Shown here one piece after another: positions 8,891 to 17,132 of a stretch of DNA of 47,050 bases. Position 1 is the stretch's first letter. Each line of letters starts with the position of its first letter. Position numbers and translations under genes: made by a program. The notes below the pieces were generated by a model. The model made no database searches, was not told where the DNA came from, and was given only the letters and a program-made list of their open reading frames with translations. The stretch is from positions 1 through 47,050 of the forward strand of contig JACKFH010000032.1 of assembly GCA_020632575.1 (NCBI GenBank). The letters run 5' to 3'. Source of the DNA: Candidatus Omnitrophota bacterium. GTDB taxonomy: Bacteria; Hinthialibacterota; Hinthialibacteria; OLB16.

Positions 8891-10546
8891 TCACGCGCAC
8901 ATCGGGGCCACCAACACCGGTTCGGCTTGACGGCTCCCCTCATAATAAGTCTCCACGGTCCGAAGATCGAAGAACGGGGCCCTTGCATCGCCACTTCGTT
9001 CCCTCCTCTCGACCTCGGCGTCATAGCGGCGGATCAACCGTTCGCCTTTCTTTTCGAAATGAGGGTCGGCATCCGCGAGAAGCGAGTGGTAGCGCTGAAT
9101 CAGGTCCTGGGCGTGGCGACTTGTCGCTTCCTCAGCGGCTCTCTCTCGAACCACCGAGAGAATCGGCGCCTGATTGCGGATGCTCCGTTCGAAATAGAGA
9201 GCCTTATCCCTTCGCAGGACCGGGTCCGCATGGTGGAGACAATACGCGTAACCATTCATTTCCACCTCGATGGCTTTGAGGATGGAGGGCCCCCGTTCGC
9301 GGAAGATCCGTCTTTGAAAATCTTTGGCGCGCTCGAGCACCTCGCCCGGTTCAAAGTTCGGATGCTTGTAATGCGCCGAGTAACCATGGATATGCTCGAG
9401 AGGGAAATCCGGGTCGATCCGTCCCTGACGTTTGAACATCTCCCAATTGGGCGCTCCGACAATGGGGGATTCGATGGTGATCTGGTTGTAAACCGCGCCG
9501 AGGTCAATGAAGGAATCCATTTCTGTCTGAAGGTTTTCTCTGTTGTGGTGTTTCATTCCCAAGATCAACGAGAGGATCGTCTCGATTCCGCGGGATTGGA
9601 GATCGGAAACCATTTTCTTAAGGTCCAGACCCCGTGTTTTGGGGAGAGGTTTGGTAAATGACTCAACTCCGAGGAAAACCCGGGAAGCCCCCCACCGGAG
9701 AAGATCGTCCGGGTCATATTGCGCAAGACTGCGAAAATCGGAAAAGGTGAAATAGGAGGCTGTCGAGAGGTTGGTCCTTCGACCGTGATAGATCATTTCT
9801 CCCAGATGACGGACTTCCTCCTGTCGCGACAGAAAGAGTTCATCGAAGAGGGCGAAACGGGTCACTCGCTTATACCTCTCCTGGGTTCTTTCCATCACCC
9901 GGTACATCCCTTCCGGGGATTGGAGTTTGATAAAGGTCCCCCCGAAAAAATTCCCGGTGGCGCAGAAGGCGCAACGGTTAATGCATCCCACCCCCGGAAT
10001 GATCACCCCCGCTTGGCTCGTTTTCTCCGGCATCATCTCAATAAAGAATTCCATCGGCGGGAGAACTGGATCGATCTCACGGGTCTCGCCAAAAAGTTTT
10101 TGGATGAAACTCACCCCATCCCCCCAACAAACATGGTCGGCGAGCTGTTCTACTTCGCGTCTCGGCAAGAACTCCTCGGTGTAGCAGGTGACTCCATGCC
10201 CCCCGAGGATGATCTTTGTCCCGGGCGATAGTTCCCGCACCCATCGGCAGACCTCCATCGCGTCGCGGAACTCCATATTGGAGTGAACTTGCATCGCGAA
10301 ATACTCATAACCCTTGGCGATCTCGGTCTTGAGTTCCTCGGCACTCGGAAACTCGAGCACCTTGGAGGGAAACGGCACATTTTGGGCGAGCATGTGGAGA
10401 GCGACCGGGCGGTTGAGGGAGTGCATGGTGAACAGTCCCTGGAAGGCGTTCATCCGTCCCCCGAACAGATCGAATGGGTGGGCGTAATCGACCAATGGCC
10501 GATACGGTTTCGGTGTCATGGTGAAAAGAATTTTTTCTCGAGGCAT
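8891..10546 (-). CDS. Radical SAM protein with N-terminal B12-binding-like domain
   Basis: 551 aa from the ATG at 10546 (MPREKILF), which has AAGGGG about 12 bases upstream. Further upstream the frame is open but looks non-coding. Residues about 30-160 form a Rossmann-like unit (KIILGGHGVTCY, WGDGVSFIQKLFGE) resembling the B12-binding domain found ahead of many radical SAM cores, but no DxHxxG base-off motif is visible. The [4Fe-4S] motif is Cys188-x3-Cys192-x2-Cys195 (GCINRCAFC). The core continues with FALFDELF, ASRVFLGVES and ETILSLILGMKHH. The C-terminal 130 residues are helical and charged. This layout fits the B12-binding-domain/radical SAM group (methyltransferases, bacteriochlorophyll- and hopanoid-type enzymes, mycofactocin-like enzymes). 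The substrate cannot be predicted. Confidence 0.88.
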   Translation of the reverse strand: MPREKILFTMTPKPYRPLVDYAHPFDLFGGRMNAFQGLFTMHSLNRPVALHMLAQNVPFPSKVLEFPSAEELKTEIAKGYEYFAMQVHSNMEFRDAMEVCRWVRELSPGTKIILGGHGVTCYTEEFLPRREVEQLADHVCWGDGVSFIQKLFGETREIDPVLPPMEFFIEMMPEKTSQAGVIIPGVGCINRCAFCATGNFFGGTFIKLQSPEGMYRVMERTQERYKRVTRFALFDELFLSRQEEVRHLGEMIYHGRRTNLSTASYFTFSDFRSLAQYDPDDLLRWGASRVFLGVESFTKPLPKTRGLDLKKMVSDLQSRGIETILSLILGMKHHNRENLQTEMDSFIDLGAVYNQITIESPIVGAPNWEMFKRQGRIDPDFPLEHIHGYSAHYKHPNFEPGEVLERAKDFQRRIFRERGPSILKAIEVEMNGYAYCLHHADPVLRRDKALYFERSIRNQAPILSVVRERAAEEATSRHAQDLIQRYHSLLADADPHFEKKGERLIRRYDAEVERRERSGDARAPFFDLRTVETYYEGSRQAEPVLVAPMCA

Positions 10547-10686
10547 GGAAATGTGAGGTCCCCTTAAAGCGGGAATCTGGATGGTAATATTTATGCACCA
10601 GTTTGCATGAATTGAATATAGGAACTTTCCTCCGGATGTCAAGAACAACGACTTTATGGGCGAGAAAGAGCCACAATTCCGGGAAT

Positions 10687-13600
10687 TCAGCGCAATCGCC
10701 AAATTGCCAGGTTTGGAGTAGGGGGCGTTGTCGAGGTGACTGTGGGACTGGCGGTCGGCGTTAGGGTCGCCGTGTTTGTGGGAGTCGGAGTAGCGGTCGG
10801 AGTGTCTGTGGGCGTCTCAGTCCAGGTCGGAGTTTCGGTGGGACCGCCATCGAGATTGTTGCTGAATCCAGCGGTCACCTGATCAACGGGGCGAGACTCA
10901 AACTCTGGATCCCCATCAAGGATCCGTGCTAAGGAACCACCATTTGCGGATAGGATCAGATTGTTCAAAGTCCCCATCGCCGCGTCCTCGAACCCAATCG
11001 AATCGACTTCTCGCGTGCCGTCATTGAGTCGGACTTGGTCCCCCGCGTTTCCGAGACGTGGCAATCCGGTAAAGGTTGGAATGCCGAAGCCGGTTGGCGA
11101 ACCACCTCCGAAGACGACCACATAACTCCTCGCCGAGATCTCGGCCCCCTCGGGAAAAGTGAAGGTGTTTCCGTTAGCCGGGTTGTCATCGTCGAGTGTC
11201 CAACCCGATAGGTCGATTGGGCTATCGGTCGCGTTGTACAGTTCCACGAACTCGTCGGCGGCCTCATCCGGCACTCCATCACCGTTGTAATCATGGATTG
11301 TCCCGAATTCGTTGGGGTCATACGAGCATTCATTGATGACGACATTGGGAGTATCACCCAGCTGCCCATTGGGTTCTCCCGGAGTCCCCCGAGAGGCCAG
11401 ACTCGATCTCCAACTTGTGGGATTCGCGTTGTCTATGGCCTCATTGCCCAACTCCAAAGACGGCCCTTGACCATCGGGTGGTCTTGGCCAAGGTGACTCG
11501 TCCGTGTATTCGACGCTATCGATCAATGTCCCTTCCGAATTGAAAAGGCGGACGGTGTCGCCGCCATTGCCAAAATTGAAGTCGAAATCTCCGATGACAT
11601 TCTCGATGCCGTATTGCTCTCGAACCACAAACTCATTGCTCGCGATCACAAGCCGTTCTCCAGGAGCGAGGACAAGGTCCAAGGGAAACTCGAAGCGATG
11701 CTCAGGGCTGCTATCCCCGAGGCTCCACTCGCTGATATCGACGAACCGGCTGGAGCGGTTTTCAATCTCGATCCATTCGTTCCCCAAGAGGTCGCTGTGG
11801 TACATGATTTCGCTGATCGTGATTTGTGAGGCGGATGGGGTCGGATCGGCGACCACCTCGGTTTGAAACGATCCGCTCGCCGGGAGTCGATCGGTAAGAC
11901 CCAGATCGTCCACCGTTTCGAACCAATACTCGATGGTGGTTCCTTCCGGCTGAGCAGCCAGAAAGTAACGATAATCGCCGTCGTAGGTCTCCAAGGCCGC
12001 GCGAAACATGACGGCGGACTGGGGGTTGCCGCCGTTCAATCGATATCTCAGGGTGACCGTGTCGATTCCTTCACTCAGGTTGGAGGAGCCAGCGGATAGT
12101 GCGTTAACATGAAACTGAATGAGGTTCCCTGGGCCGGGAACCATCGGGTCCGTCCTGCCATCGCTCAGCACCGGGGGGATTGTGTACCCGTCGAGATCCT
12201 CGTTCCTCGCCCGCCAAAACGCCGCTTGGCGAGCGCGCTTGACACGATCCTTGAAATCCTCGGCAATTGAGGTGAGCGACCCTCCGGAAACTTGGGGCCA
12301 GATTACCTTGTCTTGTTCGAAGGCGGCCTGTCCATCTACCCCATATTGCTCCACAATCCGAAATAGTTGTCGCTCCGAGAAAACGGTCCGAAGCTGATCT
12401 CGAACGCCGGTCACATATTCCTCCCGGTACTCCGGAATCGACATCAATCGAGTGAAAAAAGGTTCGGCCTGATAGAACCACCAGTCGGGAGTGAAGGCCG
12501 GGTCCTCGGTGATGGGGCCCCCTCCCGGGAATTGGCCCAGCGTGTTCCAAAGGTCTCGGGTTCCAATGTCCCAGGTCAAATCCAGGTCCCAGGGGTAGGT
12601 CTCCCAGCGACTGTCGCGGGAAACATCCTGGTAGAGGTAGTGGTTTTGCTGACCGCGGTCGTGGTTCGCCAGGACAGAGTCGACTCCATATTTTTTCAGA
12701 ATGTTTGGAACATCGACCTGTGAATCATAGAAGACCTTTTGCTCCTCTATCTCCGACCCGTTCGTCTCCATCGCGAACACGCGGCCGGTGAGAGCGGGTG
12801 CGTTCAGGTCCCGAATCATCGTGATGAGATCGGAATGATTCGAATCGCGCCGATTCTTCTTCAAATAGCAATGCTCATAATCTTCCAATGAGTGATAGAC
12901 CGACTCGTTGCCTCGAAGCAGGTCGTTTTGGATGAAGAAGGGTCCCCGATAACTCCAACGGGCTTTATAAAGACTCCCGTCTCCATCGCGACCCCATCTG
13001 GCCAGCCATTCGTTGTCGGGGGATTCGATATCCAGGAAAAGCCCCATCTCCATCCCATTCTGATTCACCCAAACATAGCGTGTCCTGGAGACCGGAACCC
13101 CGGCCCGCCGATAGACTTCATGGGCTAAGCGAGTCCGAATGCCCGCTTCGTTTCGGCGGGACCGATTGTTGTTGAGATCAATCTCTCTCTTATTCCCCTT
13201 GTAGTAAAACCCGGGACGAAATTGTAGGGAAATACCGACCCGAAAGCCTTCCAAGAGGGCGTTATTCAGATTGTCCCAACCCCGAGGCTTCCACTCGACA
13301 TCCTCATAGATGAGACCCTCCTCCAGGTCGATAAAAGTCGATGGGAAGGTCGGTCGATTGAAGCGAAAAATTCCCTCTGTCCCAGGAGCCAATTGGCCGG
13401 AGGTCAGCATTTGATAGAAAAACTGATGGTATTCCGGAGCCAGGTGAATAAAGAAATTCGTTACTCCGTAATCGGGAGTGGTTCCAGGAACATAAGCAAC
13501 CAGGTTCCTTGGATAACTTCCATGGTGGGGGTATCGGTGACTCCCTCCATTCGTGTCGGTCCAGGTCAGGTGATATCGGATAATCGAGTTTTCGGGTTGT

Positions 13601-14871
13601 CCCGAAATGGCTCCTCGAAAAACGTGAGCCCCGGGAGAAGCGTCTGGGATCATCGAAAGACTTTGCCAGACGGCCTCATCAGGAGTTGGAACAGGCCCCG
13701 TGAACCCAATCGGTTGGACACTGTAGTGGAGTCGTACGGCGTCGATCATCAAACCGTCAGTGAATTCAGCCGTCACTTCTTGGGTGACATCGGGAACAAG
13801 CCTTGACCCCAATTGAGTCAGGAGCTTCAACACGGGAGTCGCGATCGATCCTAAGACCGTGTTCGCTCTCCCCGGCGATCCCCAAACCTTGCGAGGTTCG
13901 ACTAGGAACGGCCCAGCCCCAATCGAAGTTCCCGCGCCGATATATAATTGAGCGCCACCGTGGATCACCTTGTACTTGGCGGAAAAACGATAGGTCCTGC
14001 CTGAAATCAGTGGGACGGGAACATCGGGTTGAAAACGGACCGCGCGCGAATTGGCGTTCCCACTTTCGAGCGACCAATAGTGATAACAGTAGTGACCTGA
14101 ACAAGAATCTTCCGGGGATGCCAAACCCGTGTGCAAGGTCCCGTCGATCTTCCAATCCGAGGCGTCGCCTGATTCGAATCCTCCATCCTGAATAAGATTG
14201 ACTCCGGGATTGGAAAGATCCTCAAGGAAGAAATCGTCGAACAGAATGTGAATGGATAAGCCATCACCGATCCATCCTAAATCGTCGTAGTCGGCGGCGT
14301 AGAAGAAAAAGTCTCCGTCGACCGAACTCATTGTCGCGTCGAGGGTTAACCAAGCCGCGGAGGCGTCATCGGTCAAATCGCTGGCTCCCCAGTTTTCAGA
14401 AAGGGCATTGTCGAATTCAGGATGTAGCAATTCCAGGCTGGGCCCATAGCCATCGGAGGCGGTGGGCCAAGGGAGCGAATCGTTGTATTCAACCGTATCG
14501 ACCAATTGATCGACGGAATCCAGAAGTTCGAGCTTCTCTCCCGAATTTTGCAGCAACCCAGGATAGGGTCCCAGAATATCCGCCAGATCTGGGAAAAGGA
14601 TCGACAACGCATTGGGATCTCTCGCGATGACGCGGTAACTGGAGGAAAGAATCGTGGTCGAGGCGGGGAAGGTGTACCCCACTCCCCGGAGCGTCCACCC
14701 GGATAGATCGACCGGATTGAGACCGGTGTTGTAAATCTCGATGTATTCCTCGGAGGATGAATCGGTGATGGGATGGTAGGCGATTTCGTTGATGATCACT
14801 TCAGCCGCAGCGGGGCCATGGAGCGACAATAAATGGAAGGGAGTAAAAATAAGAACCAGCAATCGCCTCAT
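10687..14871 (-). CDS. Giant secreted lamin-tail / CotH-kinase-like protein with Thr-Pro tail
   Basis: 1394 aa. The ATG at 14871 is preferred over the GTG two codons upstream because GGAG lies 9 bases before it. The signal peptide ends about LHGPAAAE. Lamin-tail (LTD) domains lie at about 26-130 (INEIAYHP...EYIEIYNTG...DLSGWTL), about 1014-1117 (ISEIMYHS...EWIEIEN) and about 1177-1294 (INECSYDP...EFVELYN, with the calcium-like loop DYNGDGVPDEA). A beta-rich region (about 190-345) may be a carbohydrate-binding or SUF-like domain. Residues about 500-790 match CotH-type kinases (VEWKPRGWD, RRNEAGIRTRLAHEVYRRAG, GLFLDIES, and the catalytic-looking YPWDLDLTWD). The C-terminus is a stalk of TPT-type repeats ending NLAIWRLR. 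Similar LTD-CotH proteins are common in large-genome environmental bacteria. Function is probably extracellular. Confidence 0.92.
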   Translation of the reverse strand: MRRLLVLIFTPFHLLSLHGPAAAEVIINEIAYHPITDSSSEEYIEIYNTGLNPVDLSGWTLRGVGYTFPASTTILSSSYRVIARDPNALSILFPDLADILGPYPGLLQNSGEKLELLDSVDQLVDTVEYNDSLPWPTASDGYGPSLELLHPEFDNALSENWGASDLTDDASAAWLTLDATMSSVDGDFFFYAADYDDLGWIGDGLSIHILFDDFFLEDLSNPGVNLIQDGGFESGDASDWKIDGTLHTGLASPEDSCSGHYCYHYWSLESGNANSRAVRFQPDVPVPLISGRTYRFSAKYKVIHGGAQLYIGAGTSIGAGPFLVEPRKVWGSPGRANTVLGSIATPVLKLLTQLGSRLVPDVTQEVTAEFTDGLMIDAVRLHYSVQPIGFTGPVPTPDEAVWQSLSMIPDASPGAHVFRGAISGQPENSIIRYHLTWTDTNGGSHRYPHHGSYPRNLVAYVPGTTPDYGVTNFFIHLAPEYHQFFYQMLTSGQLAPGTEGIFRFNRPTFPSTFIDLEEGLIYEDVEWKPRGWDNLNNALLEGFRVGISLQFRPGFYYKGNKREIDLNNNRSRRNEAGIRTRLAHEVYRRAGVPVSRTRYVWVNQNGMEMGLFLDIESPDNEWLARWGRDGDGSLYKARWSYRGPFFIQNDLLRGNESVYHSLEDYEHCYLKKNRRDSNHSDLITMIRDLNAPALTGRVFAMETNGSEIEEQKVFYDSQVDVPNILKKYGVDSVLANHDRGQQNHYLYQDVSRDSRWETYPWDLDLTWDIGTRDLWNTLGQFPGGGPITEDPAFTPDWWFYQAEPFFTRLMSIPEYREEYVTGVRDQLRTVFSERQLFRIVEQYGVDGQAAFEQDKVIWPQVSGGSLTSIAEDFKDRVKRARQAAFWRARNEDLDGYTIPPVLSDGRTDPMVPGPGNLIQFHVNALSAGSSNLSEGIDTVTLRYRLNGGNPQSAVMFRAALETYDGDYRYFLAAQPEGTTIEYWFETVDDLGLTDRLPASGSFQTEVVADPTPSASQITISEIMYHSDLLGNEWIEIENRSSRFVDISEWSLGDSSPEHRFEFPLDLVLAPGERLVIASNEFVVREQYGIENVIGDFDFNFGNGGDTVRLFNSEGTLIDSVEYTDESPWPRPPDGQGPSLELGNEAIDNANPTSWRSSLASRGTPGEPNGQLGDTPNVVINECSYDPNEFGTIHDYNGDGVPDEAADEFVELYNATDSPIDLSGWTLDDDNPANGNTFTFPEGAEISARSYVVVFGGGSPTGFGIPTFTGLPRLGNAGDQVRLNDGTREVDSIGFEDAAMGTLNNLILSANGGSLARILDGDPEFESRPVDQVTAGFSNNLDGGPTETPTWTETPTDTPTATPTPTNTATLTPTASPTVTSTTPPTPNLAIWRLR

Positions 14872-15016
14872 CAACACGGGCTCCGTATCAGGGTCATTGA
14901 AAATTCGTGGAGCGCGGTTCGACGCTAAAATGCATCAGTAGCCAATCTCCAAACTTGAGTCAGTCTCATCCGGTTTCGTTTAGGGGTCAAGCATAGGCAC
15001 TGCCACTGTGACATCT
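14872..15016. other. Intergenic gap upstream of the LTD/CotH gene
   Basis: 145 bases between two minus-strand genes. The stretch probably holds the 3' end of the upstream transcript and the promoter of the LTD/CotH gene. I see no convincing -10/-35 pair, terminator hairpin or RNA gene. Confidence 0.4.
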
Positions 15017-17125
15017 TCATTGGATTGATTGTGAAAGTTCACTCCCTCCCTCCGGTTTCTCTACTTGGATCGTTGCGTCGGAGGCATAGAAAGTGGCGGA
15101 ATCTTTCGGTGGCGCCCACAGACGGAGTCTCAATCTTTCATGCTCGTGGGTAAAGACTCGCGAGACCTCCAGGATGACCGGTTCGGCGCTGAGGGTTGTC
15201 CACTTGACCCCCGAACCCTCGGGTGGTGAGTCCCCATGCCGCTCGAGCGAGAGCCCCACCTTCACAGGCGTGTCCGACCAAAGACGCACAGACCCCTTAA
15301 TGGGAATCCCTGGTGGCGAAGGGGTCGAGATAAAGGTGTAGAGGTTTGCTCCGGGTCCCAGTTCGATTCGGTCACCCGAGTCCTTTTCGATCGAATTGAG
15401 CGCTGGACCCGGATCGACCTGGACATCGCCGACTTTCACCCATCGCTGGAAATCGTTGGGGTGCAAACACCAGTTCACCTCATTGGGCTTTAGGGATTCA
15501 TAACGAGTCCATAGAGCCAGATTCCAGTGCTCCGCGCTCGCCAAGGGTTCGATGCGATAGAGTTCTTTCGCAACCCGAAAGTGTTCTCCGAAATGTTCAT
15601 CGATGGGGAGGTCGGTGAAGACCAGCAATCGGTTGTACCGGCTCAAAAGTTGTCGCCATGCGCCCAAGGGGAAACGCTCGACTTGACCTCTGGAGGAAAA
15701 CTCTCTTGGCAACCGGTAGTTGGGCGCTTCGAAGAACTCGGGAACGCGATACCGGATCACCGTTTGAGTGTTGGGGTCATACAGCATTCCATCGAATTCA
15801 ACTTGGTCCAATGCTTCAAAAACCTCATCGAGACCTTGGTTGAAATCTCTGGCCTTACTGTGAAAAGTCATCGCCACCCGAATCTGGGCTAAAATCAAAA
15901 TGACCGCGATTGAAATTGTGAGGCCGAATGCCACTCCATCTCTCTTGCGGTTGGAAAATCGGGCCAGGAGGAATCTCGAACCCGATAATAAATCCATTAA
16001 CCCCCACGCGGCGAAGAGGAGGATGGGCGTGTAGAGAGCAAGGGCGTACCGGACGTTTCCAAAGGGGTATTTGCCCAACAGGCTGAGTATGAAGAAAAGC
16101 CCGAGGCCAAGGAGGGTATACGCCGCCACCGCTCGACGATCGGATCCTCTCAGAAAGATGGAGCGGATCAGACCAAGACAACAAGCGATTGAAAGAATGG
16201 GCGTCGCCCAACCGGGTAGAGCGTAGATCCCCTCGATCGGATCCACTTGGGTGGAAAAGAATGATTGGAGAAGCGACCAACTTCGGGCAAAGAGGAACCC
16301 GATGCCTCCAAGCAAGTCCTGGTCGAACCCGGATCGGGAAAAATAGAGCGGCCAGAGGTCTCTCCTTGGATTGGCGAATTCCGGGTTCGCGGAAAAGTGA
16401 AGAAGCAAAAGGCTCACAATCAGAGGGGGCGCCCCCAAAAGCAGATCCCTCCCCACAGTCGAGACAACATTCTTTGGTGAGAAGCCTTTCGACCCAATCG
16501 AGCGAAAGAAATGGAAGACGAGGACCGCGCCAATCGCCGGAAGGGGGCGCATGTCGAACGCGATGTAGAGGGTCAGCCCCATCGATATCCCGAGTGTCTT
16601 CCACCAGGAGATCGAGGGATCTCGGTTCAGGGTCAGGACCAACCCGATGAGGCAAGTCGAAAAGAGCATCAACGCCGCGTAGATGAAGACCGCCCAGGCT
16701 CCGTACCGGAAGAACGGGAAGGTGACCCCTATAAGAAGTAGGGTGCAAACAAGGGAGCGACCGTCTAGGAATGAATACTTCCTGTGAAGCCAAAAGAACA
16801 TTCCAAGATTGGCAACCGTCAGACCGGTCGCAATCCATTTCCAACCGGCGATGTCCAAACCGAGATACCGAAAGAGGCTGTAGTAAAGGAGGTTGTCAAA
16901 CAGATTCCATTGGAGCGACCGATGAAATTCCAGAAATGAATCGGATTGTTTGATCGCTCCGATGATGAGCGCCTCATCGGGTTTGAACCAATGGTGGAGA
17001 TTGGATAGGAGAAGGTTGAGGAGGACGGATGAGACCGCGATTATGTCCAGTAAGAGGATGGCTCCCAATGGGCCCCACCCCTTCTTAGTCTCCTCTGTGC
17101 ACCCCGTCACTCTGGCACTCCGCAA
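15017..17125 (-). CDS. Polytopic membrane protein, possibly GT39/ArnT-like glycosyltransferase
   Basis: 702 aa. Ten or more hydrophobic helices fill roughly residues 15-420 (LGAILLLDIIAVSSVLLNLLL, LVCTLLLIGVTFPFF, AVFIYAALMLFSTCLIGLVLTL and others), followed by a soluble C-terminal domain of about 280 residues. The first loop has HHWFKPDEALIIGA, reminiscent of the acidic D-E pair in the first periplasmic loop of protein-mannosyltransferase/ArnT-type lipid-linked sugar transferases. That is a weak but sensible clue. The C-terminal half ends in a beta-rich segment (VRLWSDTPVKVGLSLERHG...). The ORF begins with TTG at 17125. GTG at 17110 has a better spaced GGAG and may be the true start. It lies 7 bases downstream of the glycoside-hydrolase-like gene, so the two are likely co-transcribed. 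Confidence 0.8.
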   Translation of the reverse strand: MRSARVTGCTEETKKGWGPLGAILLLDIIAVSSVLLNLLLSNLHHWFKPDEALIIGAIKQSDSFLEFHRSLQWNLFDNLLYYSLFRYLGLDIAGWKWIATGLTVANLGMFFWLHRKYSFLDGRSLVCTLLLIGVTFPFFRYGAWAVFIYAALMLFSTCLIGLVLTLNRDPSISWWKTLGISMGLTLYIAFDMRPLPAIGAVLVFHFFRSIGSKGFSPKNVVSTVGRDLLLGAPPLIVSLLLLHFSANPEFANPRRDLWPLYFSRSGFDQDLLGGIGFLFARSWSLLQSFFSTQVDPIEGIYALPGWATPILSIACCLGLIRSIFLRGSDRRAVAAYTLLGLGLFFILSLLGKYPFGNVRYALALYTPILLFAAWGLMDLLSGSRFLLARFSNRKRDGVAFGLTISIAVILILAQIRVAMTFHSKARDFNQGLDEVFEALDQVEFDGMLYDPNTQTVIRYRVPEFFEAPNYRLPREFSSRGQVERFPLGAWRQLLSRYNRLLVFTDLPIDEHFGEHFRVAKELYRIEPLASAEHWNLALWTRYESLKPNEVNWCLHPNDFQRWVKVGDVQVDPGPALNSIEKDSGDRIELGPGANLYTFISTPSPPGIPIKGSVRLWSDTPVKVGLSLERHGDSPPEGSGVKWTTLSAEPVILEVSRVFTHEHERLRLRLWAPPKDSATFYASDATIQVEKPEGGSELSQSIQ

Positions 17126-17132
17126 ACCGAGT

